From the NCBI RefSeq assembly GCF_000218625.1, contig NC_015672.1, positions 186,001-250,000 on the forward strand: 64,000 bases of DNA. Direction: 5' to 3'. The notes beneath the pieces are model-generated. The model had not been told where the DNA came from. It searched no databases and saw only the letters and a program-made list of their open reading frames with translations. This DNA comes from Flexistipes sinusarabici DSM 4947. Its GTDB lineage: Bacteria; Chrysiogenota; Deferribacteres; Deferribacterales; Flexistipitaceae. Positions within the stretch are counted from its first letter, which is position 1. Each line of letters opens with the position of its first letter. Below are positions 7,401-15,512 of this stretch, piece by piece. Both the position numbers and the translations under genes were made by a program.

Positions 7401-7776
7401 GTTCCTGATTAAACTTCCATATTTTAAAAACCGTGACGCGTAATGTGTAAAGCATAATATGTGTGGCGCATTATTAGGGAAGTGGTGAGATAGGTAGGTA
7501 GTCAGGTAGTGAAGAACCTTGATGTGGAATGTGCTGGTTCAATGTTCAAAGCGACCTAATTATTTTTCTGCCAATAACCGATACACCACTAAACTAATCA
7601 GCAAATAATTCTGTTTAATGACGAAAAAGTTATAATAAGCAGATACGTAGAAATTTTTGGAATATAACAGAGTTTTGTTGCGTTGTTTGATAAAAAGACC
7701 TCTCCGCTTCGGTCGAGGTGACATTAATTTAGGTATGGTTAGGAAAAAAGTATCTTTTAAAAATAAAGGAGGAACA
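7401..7776 (+). other. Long leader between riboswitch and receptor gene
   Basis: About 375 bp with no convincing gene. A low-complexity run of TAGGTAGGTAGT type lies near 7491-7511. A TATAAT is present at 7631-7636 but without a good -35. A hairpin resembling dispersed GTCACCTCGACCGAAGC-type repeats lies at 7698-7719. The receptor's ribosome-binding site, AAAGGAGG, is at 7765-7772. Confidence 0.45.
7696..7723. repeat. Possible GACCTC/GAGGTC dispersed-repeat hairpin
   Basis: ACCTC (7698-7702) pairs with GAGGT (7715-7719), enclosing CCG-CTT-CGG. The minus-strand sequence GTCACCTCGACCGAAGC resembles intergenic repeats of the GTCATCTCGACCGAAGC type seen in many genomes. Only one arm is recognisable here. 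It may act as a hairpin between riboswitch and btuB. Confidence 0.35.
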
Positions 7777-9669
7777 ATGAGAATTTTAATAACCATTTTT
7801 TTTATGTTGTTATCTATAAATATTTATGCAGTTACTCTTGAGGGAATAAATGTTTTCGGTGAAATGTATACAAAAGAGGACTTAAGCAGAAATCCTTCAG
7901 TAGAAGTTATAAGCAGAAAGAAGATTGATAAGCTTTCCCCGTCTTCAACTCTTGATCTTTTGAGCTACGCTGCAGGTTTGCAGATAAAATCCTACAGCAA
8001 GGTCAGTTCAACTATTTCCATGGGCGGTTTTGTGGGGGACAAAGCGGCTTTTAATAATGTTATACTTGTAAACGGCAGACAAGTTAACCCAGTTGATATG
8101 AGCTCTTTTGATATCAATTCAATCCCCGTTGAAATGATAGAAAGGGTGGAGATATATTACGGCCCCAACTCTGTACTTTTCGGCGACAGGGCAACAGGAG
8201 GAGCGATTAATATAATTACAAGAAAGCCGTTGAGAAGCGGCGGCTATCTGAAAGCTGAAGGCGGCTCTTATGATACATCCGATTATTTTGCCCAGGGGAC
8301 ATTTTCCGGTGAACACCTTTCTCTGCTGTTTAATGCCGATAAATACAGAACCGACGGTTACAGGGATAACGGAGAGTATTACAAAGAGAGTCTCAGCGGT
8401 GAGGCCACTTACTATGGAGAACGATTTGATATAGGGATTAACGGCTTATACATTGACAAAGAATATGGACTGCCCGGTGGTCTCACAGATGCGGATATCG
8501 ATCAATTTGACAGAGAACATTCCAATACCCCTGATGACGGCAGTGATGACTATGAATGGCTCATTGGAGGTAATGCTAAACTTTATACAGGATACGGGGA
8601 TTTTATACTGGATGTTTCACAGTACAAAAGACACAGGGATACAAACTGGGTTTCTTACTCGATGAAAAGAAAGGATGAAATTGAAAGTTTTTCTGTAGAT
8701 CCTTCCTACATTTATACAATAGAAAATAACGGGTATTCAAACAAACTTATAGCCGGCTACTCAAACAAAAACACAGATCTGGAAGTATTTACCAGTAATA
8801 GCGAATTAAACAGAGAAAAAGAAAGTTTTTACCTCTCTGATACCTTAAATATTCACAAAACTGTGCTGGAAACCGGATATCGGTATTCAAAAATAGAGGA
8901 CGATTACAAAGATATAGATAAAAGAAAAGACTATGATGCTGATGCTTACTTTGTAAAAATCGGTTACGAACTGAGTAAAAACAATTTCATTTATATTAAA
9001 TACGACAAAAGTTTTCGTTTCCCCACAACGGATGAAATCAATGAATTCGGCGGATTGAACTCCGAAATTGAGGAGCAGACCAATAAAGCTTATGAGATAG
9101 GCTTTAAAAGGGAGCATGACTCTTATCATTTCGATGCATTGGTATACAAACAGGAATCCAATGATGAAATCTTCACAAACCCCGATTATACTTTCATGAG
9201 TACAGAACCTGCCAACACGAATCTAGATACTAAGAAGACTGTTTTTTTAGCAAGATTCGGTTTAAACAGAAAAAATGCAGTGTTCGATGTGGCATATACG
9301 TATACCGACTCTGAGATCGATGAAGACCCCTGGAAAGGTAATACTGCTCCGCTCGTTTCAAAACATACCATTAAAACAAATATAGGTTATAAGTTTAATA
9401 ACGGTTTTGGTATGTATTATTTTTACCGTTATTTCAGTGAGTTTTATCAGGGCAATGATTATGACAATGCAGCCGGAAAAGTTGACGACTACAGTATAAG
9501 TGATGTCAAAATCAGCTATAATTTTGGTAATATTGAGGCGTATGCAAAAATTAATAATATTTTTGATGAGGAATACAGCAATTATGTTATCTATAGCGAT
9601 TTTTCGGGATCAAGTTACTATCCGGCTGCCGAAAGGAATTATTTAGCCGGTGTTAAAGTCACATTCTAA
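7777..9669 (+). CDS. btuB: TonB-dependent outer-membrane receptor, probable B12 receptor
   Basis: A 630-residue outer-membrane receptor. The ATG at 7777 follows AAAGGAGG. The signal peptide is MRILITIFFMLLSINIYA, followed by a TonB-box-like stretch (VTLEGINVFGE). The plug domain (~25-150) includes VISRKKIDKLSPSSTLDLLS, VILVNGRQVNP and IERVEIYYGPNSVLFGDRA then GGAINIITRK. A 22-strand-type barrel follows, ending with an aromatic-rich tail and terminal Phe (YLAGVKVTF). Its location downstream of a cobalamin riboswitch and next to btuFCD and tonB supports cobalamin or a cobinamide as ligand. Confidence 0.88.
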   Translation: MRILITIFFMLLSINIYAVTLEGINVFGEMYTKEDLSRNPSVEVISRKKIDKLSPSSTLDLLSYAAGLQIKSYSKVSSTISMGGFVGDKAAFNNVILVNGRQVNPVDMSSFDINSIPVEMIERVEIYYGPNSVLFGDRATGGAINIITRKPLRSGGYLKAEGGSYDTSDYFAQGTFSGEHLSLLFNADKYRTDGYRDNGEYYKESLSGEATYYGERFDIGINGLYIDKEYGLPGGLTDADIDQFDREHSNTPDDGSDDYEWLIGGNAKLYTGYGDFILDVSQYKRHRDTNWVSYSMKRKDEIESFSVDPSYIYTIENNGYSNKLIAGYSNKNTDLEVFTSNSELNREKESFYLSDTLNIHKTVLETGYRYSKIEDDYKDIDKRKDYDADAYFVKIGYELSKNNFIYIKYDKSFRFPTTDEINEFGGLNSEIEEQTNKAYEIGFKREHDSYHFDALVYKQESNDEIFTNPDYTFMSTEPANTNLDTKKTVFLARFGLNRKNAVFDVAYTYTDSEIDEDPWKGNTAPLVSKHTIKTNIGYKFNNGFGMYYFYRYFSEFYQGNDYDNAAGKVDDYSISDVKISYNFGNIEAYAKINNIFDEEYSNYVIYSDFSGSSYYPAAERNYLAGVKVTF

Positions 9670-10423
9670 AAGAAACGGAGGGGTGAACTCCCCTCTGCTT
9701 ATACTTTTTATTGTATTATCAGGACTGTTTCATTTTATCCTTGCCGGTATGATTATGCTTCCTCACTCAGAGAATCAGTATGCTGGTCAGTTACTTGCAG
9801 TCACTTTTTATAAAGCCAAAAGTCCACAAACAACAAAACAATCTGAAACGGAAAATACTGTTGATAAAAGAACAATAAATAAAAAATCGATAAAACCGGA
9901 GAAGGTGCTTGCAGAGCATAAAGCTGAAAAGCGTACCGAAAAAAAAATTGAGAAAGAAACACCGGAGAAATCAGAGTATAATAAGAAAAGGGCGGCAACT
10001 AAAAAAGATATTACACCGACAAATAATAAAAATGCTAAAAAAGACGTAGCCGGGAGCTATTTGCCAAAACTGACGTTTAACAAGGAAAGAAAAAGTGAAA
10101 TAAGCGGAAGAAGCAGTATTAATCTGAAAAACAATTCCTGGAGTGAGGAAGAAAAGAAAAAGTATCTGCAGCATATCCGCAAACAAATAACAAGCCGGAT
10201 TAAATACCCTTCTATTGCACGAAGAAGGGGGATTGAGGGCGAAGTGCTGGTATCTTTTAATATAAGAAAAGACGGAAGTTTTGAAAAAGTTAAAATTAAG
10301 AGAAAAAGCCCCTATACAGTTTTGAACGATGCAGTGTTAAAAGCTGTTGAGAATGTTGTTGTTACAGAGAAGCCTGAAGAAGAAATTGCAGTGAATATTC
10401 CGGTAAATTTTACGTTAAAATGA
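9650..10423 (+). CDS. tonB: TonB family energy-transducing protein
   Basis: A 257-residue TonB. The N-terminal helix (PLLILFIVLSGLFHFILAG) anchors it in the inner membrane. A long Lys/Glu/Thr-rich periplasmic linker (~45-165) follows, with little of the usual proline richness. The C-terminal TonB domain (~175-257) shows KYPSIARRRGIEGEVLVSFN and IRKDGSFEKVKI. The GTG at 9650 overlaps the receptor by 20 bp; a second GTG at 9683 is possible but too close to the GGAGGG. No exbB or exbD is adjacent, so it must share an energiser encoded elsewhere. The 3' end overlaps ccdA (opposite strand) by 9 bp. Confidence 0.88.
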   Translation: MLKSHSKRNGGVNSPLLILFIVLSGLFHFILAGMIMLPHSENQYAGQLLAVTFYKAKSPQTTKQSETENTVDKRTINKKSIKPEKVLAEHKAEKRTEKKIEKETPEKSEYNKKRAATKKDITPTNNKNAKKDVAGSYLPKLTFNKERKSEISGRSSINLKNNSWSEEEKKKYLQHIRKQITSRIKYPSIARRRGIEGEVLVSFNIRKDGSFEKVKIKRKSPYTVLNDAVLKAVENVVVTEKPEEEIAVNIPVNFTLK

Positions 10424-11149
10424 GGATAGAAAAGGAAACCATCTTGTTAGATATGAAACAATAACCGTTAATAAATCGGTGAGCATAAGCAGACCAATAA
10501 CTATAAGCAAGATACCGGCAACTTTTTCCACGATTATCATTGTTTTACCAGCTTTCTTTATCCCACCTATCACAAAACCGAGTGCAAGAGCAGAAATTAA
10601 AAAAGGTATCCATAATCCAAGAGAATAAGTTAAAAGCAGCAGCATTCCCTGTGAAACGGTTGCTTCCTGGGATGCTAAGGCTAAAATACCTCCTAAAATA
10701 GGCCCTATGCAAGGTGTCCAGCCGAAAACGAAAGCCACACCGAGGAGGAAGGCTTCAGTATAAAAAGGTCCTTTATTTTTTTTCTGATAGTTCCATTTTT
10801 TTTGATTTAATAACTTTTGGATTTTAAAGACACCCAGCATATGAAGACCAAGGATAATAACTACAATCCCGGCAATTTTTGCCAAAACGCCTTTATAATC
10901 ATTAAGCAGCTGGCCTATACTTGTGGCACTTGCACCCAGCATTACGAAAATCAACGTAAAACCCAAACCGAAAAAGACTGCTCCGAGAAAAGCTTTCAGG
11001 CGAGGGGCATGACTCCCTCCTTTGGTGAGGGATTCTATACTTTCACCGGATATAAACGAGATATACCCCGGCAAAAGAGGGAGAACGCATGGGGACAAAA
11101 ATGAAAGTACTCCGGCAAAGAATGCACTGTAAAACGATAAATTTTCCAT
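10415..11149 (-). CDS. ccdA: Cytochrome c biogenesis thiol transporter CcdA
   Basis: A polytopic ~244-residue inner-membrane protein of the DsbD/CcdA family, which moves reducing equivalents across the membrane to keep apocytochrome CXXCH thiols reduced. Six helices are visible, with the two redox Cys in LSFLSPCVLPLLPGYISF (first helix) and FGWTPCIGPILGGILALA (fourth helix). The ATG at 11149 was chosen; a TTG at 11158 is possible and neither has a clear ribosome-binding site. It is divergent from ccmE, so the two cytochrome c maturation genes share the 11150-11272 intergenic region. Confidence 0.92.
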   Translation of the reverse strand: MENLSFYSAFFAGVLSFLSPCVLPLLPGYISFISGESIESLTKGGSHAPRLKAFLGAVFFGLGFTLIFVMLGASATSIGQLLNDYKGVLAKIAGIVVIILGLHMLGVFKIQKLLNQKKWNYQKKNKGPFYTEAFLLGVAFVFGWTPCIGPILGGILALASQEATVSQGMLLLLTYSLGLWIPFLISALALGFVIGGIKKAGKTMIIVEKVAGILLIVIGLLMLTDLLTVIVSYLTRWFPFLSSF

Positions 11150-11272
11150 TGATTTCAAACTTTTTTATTGTATTTTTATCATACAATGTGTAAGAGAATT
11201 CATTATTTATGTCAAGCAATAACATAATGTTTTGCATATATTTGAATAGGTCTATATAAAGGAGTGATAGTT

Positions 11273-11677
11273 ATGAAAAAAAGTAAGTTTTTAATAGCCG
11301 GGCTTATTGTCGTAGCTGCAGTGGGTTATCTGATAATTTCCAGTTTTAATTCCAGCAGTGTTTACTACCTTGAGGTTAGCGAATTGGTGAAAAAACCTGC
11401 TGCTTATTCTGAAAAAGGTTTGAGGGTAAGTGGTGATGTAAAAAACGGTACTGTACAAAAGGATGTGGTTAATCAGCATTTGGAATTTGTTATGTCTGAC
11501 AAAAAAGGATCTGAAATGAATGTTGTATATAATGGAATAATCCCCGATGCATTTAATGAAGATGTTCAGGTTATTGTTGAGGGTGAGTATTCCAAGAAAA
11601 CAAATACTTTTAAAGCCAGAACCCTGTTGGCAAAATGCCCATCAAAATACGAAGCTAAAGTTGAGAAAAAATCGTAG
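11273..11677 (+). CDS. ccmE: Cytochrome c maturation heme chaperone CcmE, Cys variant
   Basis: A 134-residue periplasmic heme chaperone anchored by one N-terminal helix (FLIAGLIVVAAVGYLI). The OB-fold includes YYLEVSELVKKPAAYSEKGL, RVSGDV and VQVIVEGEYSKKTNTFKA. Classical CcmE binds heme through His in HxxxY; here the motif is CPSKY (C-x3-Y, about residues 123-127), the variant reported from archaea and some anaerobic bacteria. The start at 11273 is set by AAAGGAG at 11258-11264. It is monocistronic, followed by a strong terminator. Confidence 0.9.
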   Translation: MKKSKFLIAGLIVVAAVGYLIISSFNSSSVYYLEVSELVKKPAAYSEKGLRVSGDVKNGTVQKDVVNQHLEFVMSDKKGSEMNVVYNGIIPDAFNEDVQVIVEGEYSKKTNTFKARTLLAKCPSKYEAKVEKKS

Positions 11678-11712
11678 CGGTAATATAAAGTTTTCGTAGA
11701 GTTACTTTTGAA

Positions 11713-11743
11713 AGAGGGCACTTGAAACAGTGCCCTCTTTTTT
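11713..11743 (+). terminator. Rho-independent terminator of ccmE
   Basis: A perfect 10-bp stem, AGAGGGCACT (11713-11722) with AGTGCCCTCT (11729-11738), has a 6-nt loop and is followed by five T's. Confidence 0.93.
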
Positions 11744-11868
11744 ATGCCAGAGATAGCATGTAAAGTGTAATGGCTAAAATGAGCAGGAGATTGCATCAGT
11801 GTCTGAACGAGTCGGATAACTGGACGGGGCAGTTTGCAATGTCCCGTAAAAAGTCAACATTCGCCCTA

Positions 11869-12223
11869 CTGGCATCACCCCAAAAATTATATAAAAGTTT
11901 TGTTTTACATATACTTAGCTAACATGACACTGAAAAATATTTGCACTGCTAGCATCGGTCGAAAACCGATTGGCAGCTATGTAAATAGCTAAATTGAATG
12001 TTTAACAACACATATACCAGTCTAAAAGCCTGATGCTAGACGAAGTCAATCAATTTGTGTACACAATAAAAAATGGGAGAGCTTTGAATAATGTCTTTTT
12101 CTCCGTTTCAGGAAGTGGGACTTTAGTCCCGCAAGCTTGATAATACTGGGTCTCGGAATAAACTTTGCACGGCTGAAGCCGCGCTTCCTGAATTATTCAA
12201 AGCTTTCAATGGGGTGACGTCAG
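11869..12223 (-). mobile_element. Miniature inverted-repeat element, family 1, copy B
   Basis: A 355-bp element with ends CTGGCATCACCCCA and TGGGGTGACGTCAG, flanked by a perfect 8-bp direct repeat TCGCCCTA (11861-11868, 12224-12231). Read on the minus strand it shares its left core (59371-59514) and right arm (59657-59718) with copy C, but lacks the module bounded by ATGTAATTTGCAC. It contains several hairpins, including ATCGGT-TTTCG-ACCGAT. A family 2 element is inserted near its start, so family 1 was here first. Confidence 0.85.
12077..12207. mobile_element. Miniature element, family 2, copy E (inserted in copy B)
   Basis: A 131-bp element with ends GAGAGCTTTGAATAAT and ATTATTCAAAGCTTTC. 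It is flanked by a perfect 5-bp repeat AATGG (12072-12076, 12208-12212). The termini match copies at 38723-38854 and 45698-45828, but the core differs: here it holds GGGACTTTAGTCCC and CGGCTGAAGCCG hairpins between TTTCAGGAAG and CTTCCTGAA arms. Confidence 0.8.
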
Positions 12224-12304
12224 TCGCCCTATTGATAAATGACTACATATTCTCATAAGAAGTGAGAAGATTGTTTACAGGAGGAGTAATCGTCACAAGA
12301 GAAG

Positions 12305-12325
12305 AAGCCCCCAAGTGGGGGCTTT
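12305..12325 (-). terminator. Hairpin terminator, probable end of heme-sensor operon
   Basis: AAGCCCCC-AAGT-GGGGGCTT, 8 bp perfect, lies 40 bp past the stop of the minus-strand sensor gene. The following minus-strand sequence CTTCTTCTC is only moderately T-rich. Confidence 0.6.
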
Positions 12326-12366
12326 CCGGAAGTTATCTTTGTTTAGTAAGAAGTGATGGTGATGTT

Positions 12367-13179
12367 TTACTTCATAAGTTTTTTAATACTTATTCTCAAT
12401 CGTTCGATTGCGTTAGACAGTGCTCCTATTTCATCCTCCCTTTCTGTAGCTGTAGATATTGAAATATCGCAAGTACTTATTTTTTCAGCTCTGTCGGTTA
12501 GTTGTTTAATCGGTTTTGTAACTATATTTGATAAGATAAGTATCAGGGATACAAGTACAATAATAAGTGTTGATATGCCAAAAATTCCGAAATAAATTCT
12601 AGAACTCCTGATTTCCTTTAATGTATCCTGAATGGGAATTGTAATGCTTATTCCGCCGTTAATGTCTCCTACGGTGTATTCCGGATGGCATTTTATGCAA
12701 AACTCTTTTGTAATCATAGGTTTTATATATCTGAGAACCTTGTCTTTTTTATCAATTTTGTAAATTTCCGTATCTGTTCCCTTTGTTTTAAACTGCATAA
12801 GAGCCTGCGTTTCGAATGCATCTGCTTTGTTGCGTTTTTTTATGGGATTGGGACTGACAACTTTAAAGTTATACATGTCGTTGCCCACAGCTTGTTCTGA
12901 TAAGTCACCGAGCACGATGGAAGTATTTTTTCTGCCGAAATTTCCTTCTTTTAAAATGAAGTCGTCACCTTTTGGGTTTTTTATCCAAATTCCCCTGTGT
13001 TTGCCGATGTAAGTTTTTAGAAAACTCAGCTGCTGATACAATAACTGTGCCTGTTTAATCTTTTGCTGCCATGCATTTTCCCTTAGTTTTGCATCGAGAA
13101 AAAAGCTGAAAAACAAAAAAACCAGAACTAAAACCACCGTAATGATCGCGTTAACTTTCGCCTGAATTGATTTAAACAT
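12367..13179 (-). CDS. c-heme (DUF3365-type) sensor with HAMP and no output domain
   Basis: A 270-residue membrane protein. An N-terminal helix (AIITVVLVLVFLFFSFFLDA) is followed by a periplasmic DUF3365/Tll0287-like domain (~35-190) containing one c-type heme motif, FCIKCHPEY (CxxCH). A second helix (IYFGIFGISTLIIVLVSLIL) and a HAMP segment ending DEIGALSNAIERLRISIKKL complete it. No kinase, cyclase or methyl-accepting domain follows, so it is a stand-alone sensory module that must signal through a partner. Its ATG overlaps the upstream stop by one base (TAATG), so it is coupled to the 161-residue gene before it. Confidence 0.82.
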   Translation of the reverse strand: MFKSIQAKVNAIITVVLVLVFLFFSFFLDAKLRENAWQQKIKQAQLLYQQLSFLKTYIGKHRGIWIKNPKGDDFILKEGNFGRKNTSIVLGDLSEQAVGNDMYNFKVVSPNPIKKRNKADAFETQALMQFKTKGTDTEIYKIDKKDKVLRYIKPMITKEFCIKCHPEYTVGDINGGISITIPIQDTLKEIRSSRIYFGIFGISTLIIVLVSLILILSNIVTKPIKQLTDRAEKISTCDISISTATEREDEIGALSNAIERLRISIKKLMK

Positions 13180-13664
13180 TAGCCTTCCTCCTTCATTGAA
13201 TTAAATATTTTCTCTTTCATGTTGTTAATAAAAATTTCCCTGTTCTTTTTTGCTTCGATTTCTTCTGCAACCCGTTCCACCGTTTTCAGCATATCCTCTT
13301 TGGTGCTGAAAGTGTACTTTTCCTTTAATTCTCTAATGATGGCATTGGCTACCGGGCCTATTTGACGGGCAAGTTCCTTCTGAAGACAGTCGAAAAAGCC
13401 TTCACACTCGACAGGTGCTTCAAGATCTTCAGAACTGCCGTCTGTCTCTTTTTCCCCCGGTTCTTCAAAATCAATGCAGCCTTTTTGTTTTAAAAGCTTC
13501 AGCCTCTCCATACATTCTTCTCTGCTGAAATGAGAACTTTCAGCAAGCTCGTCAAAATCTTTTTGTCCGTCTACCAGAATAAAAAGTCTGCGAAGCTTGA
13601 GGTCTTTTTCCGAAAATTCCTTAAGGGAAATTTTTTTAACAGGTACTTTTGTTTCGCTGGACAT
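13179..13664 (-). CDS. Small cytoplasmic wHTH/DUF8082-like protein
   Basis: A 161-residue soluble protein. Residues ~12-70 resemble a winged-helix/DUF4388-like module (DLKLRRLFILVDGQKDFDEL, ECMERLKLLKQKGCIDFEEP). An acidic linker (EKETDGSSEDLEAPVE) follows. Residues ~85-155 have LQKELARQIGPVANAIIREL, a pattern I associate with DUF8082-type domains, then Glu/Lys-rich helices. The RBS is AAGGAGGGCTAT before ATG. It is coupled by a TAATG overlap to the heme/HAMP sensor and is a plausible signalling partner. Function is not established. Confidence 0.7.
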   Translation of the reverse strand: MSSETKVPVKKISLKEFSEKDLKLRRLFILVDGQKDFDELAESSHFSREECMERLKLLKQKGCIDFEEPGEKETDGSSEDLEAPVECEGFFDCLQKELARQIGPVANAIIRELKEKYTFSTKEDMLKTVERVAEEIEAKKNREIFINNMKEKIFNSMKEEG

Positions 13665-13778
13665 ATAGCCCTCCTTAATAAAGTCTTATAAAGAAAACTC
13701 TAAATTTGATGGTATTAACCAAACATTTTAAACTGCTTTAAGCCGGACACTTGCCAGCAAAAGTAAAATAAAAAATAT

Positions 13779-14249
13779 CTATATAAAAAACTGCTCGAAC
13801 TTCAGCAGTCTCTCTTTTAACCTCAACCCTGAAGAAAAGCCTCCTATACTATTTTTGCCCACCACCCGGTGGCATGGAATAATTAAGGCAAAAGCATTTG
13901 ACTTCATCAAAGTGCCGGCGGCTCTTGCTGCCCTCGGTTTTCCTGCTTTTTCTGCAAGTGTTGAGTAGGTAATAGTTTGTCCTATAGGTATTTTTGATAA
14001 AACGGAATAAATATTGTAAGCAAAATCAGACATTCTCCGAAAGTTGAGAACAGACAAGTCAATCTCAGGATTATTTTCATAGTTGTCAAGAATGTACAGT
14101 ATTTTTTGCTGTTGTTTGGTGCTTATATTATTTGACAGCAGGGCATTTGCAGGTGAAGATGTAAAACTTACAGAGTCAAGATTATTGTTATAATCGTTAA
14201 AACTGAGCTTAAGATTTACTATACTTCTGAAGTTATAATAAAGGTCCAT
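13779..14249 (-). CDS. ogt: Methylated-DNA--protein-cysteine methyltransferase
   Basis: A 156-residue suicide repair enzyme that removes O6-alkyl groups from guanine. The C-terminal domain (~75-156) is intact: IGQTITYSTLAEKAGKPRAA for the helix-turn-helix arginine-finger region and ALIIPCHRVVGKNSIGGFSS with the acceptor Cys in PCHRV. The N-terminal domain is short and poorly conserved, as is usual. It appears to be a single gene, with small gaps on both sides. No adaptive-response regulator is nearby. Confidence 0.93.
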   Translation of the reverse strand: MDLYYNFRSIVNLKLSFNDYNNNLDSVSFTSSPANALLSNNISTKQQQKILYILDNYENNPEIDLSVLNFRRMSDFAYNIYSVLSKIPIGQTITYSTLAEKAGKPRAARAAGTLMKSNAFALIIPCHRVVGKNSIGGFSSGLRLKERLLKFEQFFI

Positions 14250-14330
14250 TTGTACTCTTGAATAAATAAAATTATGCTACCTGATTACAATTATAAAGAA
14301 TATTATGAGATTTTCAAATATAAAAAGAGC

Positions 14331-15512
14331 CTAAGCTGTATTTTTTAACAATGCTGCAAAAAAACCGTCTGTAAGTGTCTTGTGAGGCAGGGTATAGTAA
14401 AATTTGCCCCAAAAGAAATCTGAGGGTATATAATGAAAATTCGGTGTGAAAATTTTAAAATTTGGGTTTGAGTCTATAAAATTATTGATAACATCAATAC
14501 CCTCTTCTGCTTCAAGCGAACAGACGCTGTAAAGAATGTAACCACCGTGTGTGACAAGCTGCGAAGCTTTTTCCAAAAATTTGTTCTGGTAAGAAGCCAT
14601 CTTTTTAATGTCTTCTCTTGTTCTGAGCCAGCGTATTTCCGGATGCCTTTTCATTGTCCCAAGACCGGTACAAGGTGCATCCAGAAGGATCAGATCAAAT
14701 TTTTCCTGATTTTTCAGATTAAAATTTAAAAAGTCTTCATTTATTATTCTGACATTATCAGCATTATATTTTTTTACATTGTGAGCGAGAATATCAGACC
14801 TCTTGCTGTCTTTATCCAAAGCGGTGATTTTTGCATTGGGGTGCAGTTGTGATAATACAAGAGTTTTCCCCCCGGGTGCTGCGCATGCATCCATAATGGA
14901 GGAAGCTCTGATATTACCGCTAAGCATGGGAATATAGAATGAAGCCAAATCCATTGGATAAGAGCGGCTTGCATTCTTTATGTAAGGCTCCGGTGTCAGG
15001 CTGTCCATGTTTATTGAATGAAATTCAGGACTTTTGTTAAAAAAATTTAAGAAATTATCCAGCTCACAATCATTTGAAAATAAGTTAGCCCACTTTTGTA
15101 CAAACCAATCCGGGAAGTTTTCTTTTATCGAGTACGATTGAATAAGTACTTCTTTGTTGCGGGCTATATTCCTCAGTGTAGCATTTATAAATTTTTTCAA
15201 ATATACAGGTGCTAACTTTACTGTTTCATTAATACATGCATAATCAGGGATATCGTCCATAAAAAAAATCTGTGACGTTCCGAGGACAAGAAGTGATTTA
15301 GCTTTTTTATCTTTAAGGTTTTTTGTGTATTCAGTCAGTATTCTTTCAATAAAGCCGAGGTTTCTGAAAATATTGAAATAAATCTTTCTGTAAACACGCT
15401 GATACCCGCTGTCTTCGAAAAAATCTTCTTCCAGATATGAGGAGCCGTTGTGCTGTGAATTGTAGAAAGAAAGAAGGAGGCTTAAAAGCCTCCTTCTGAA
15501 TTTATCAGGCAT
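14331..15512 (-). CDS. rsmB: 16S rRNA m5C967 methyltransferase
   Basis: A 393-residue fusion of an N-terminal NusB-like RNA-binding domain (~1-130; [28 protein letters not shown]) with a SAM-dependent m5C methyltransferase. SAM motif I is [17 protein letters not shown], motif IV is [20 protein letters not shown] and motif VI is [14 protein letters not shown]; the Cys in DAPC and SVCS are the release and catalytic residues of the family. It is slightly shorter than the E. coli enzyme. Its start overlaps htpX by 8 bp, making an htpX-rsmB transcript in the minus direction. Confidence 0.92.
   Translation of the reverse strand: MPDKFRRRLLSLLLSFYNSQHNGSSYLEEDFFEDSGYQRVYRKIYFNIFRNLGFIERILTEYTKNLKDKKAKSLLVLGTSQIFFMDDIPDYACINETVKLAPVYLKKFINATLRNIARNKEVLIQSYSIKENFPDWFVQKWANLFSNDCELDNFLNFFNKSPEFHSINMDSLTPEPYIKNASRSYPMDLASFYIPMLSGNIRASSIMDACAAPGGKTLVLSQLHPNAKITALDKDSKRSDILAHNVKKYNADNVRIINEDFLNFNLKNQEKFDLILLDAPCTGLGTMKRHPEIRWLRTREDIKKMASYQNKFLEKASQLVTHGGYILYSVCSLEAEEGIDVINNFIDSNPNFKIFTPNFHYIPSDFFWGKFYYTLPHKTLTDGFFAALLKNTA

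Noticed and set aside
7491-7511. TAGGTAGGTAGT run as a tandem repeat or CRISPR-like array
   Set aside because: It is a short irregular low-complexity run without fixed unit or spacers.
12262-12595. Short plus-strand frames around and opposite the heme sensor
   Set aside because: They overlap a terminator hairpin and a conserved minus-strand coding frame, and have no recognisable product.
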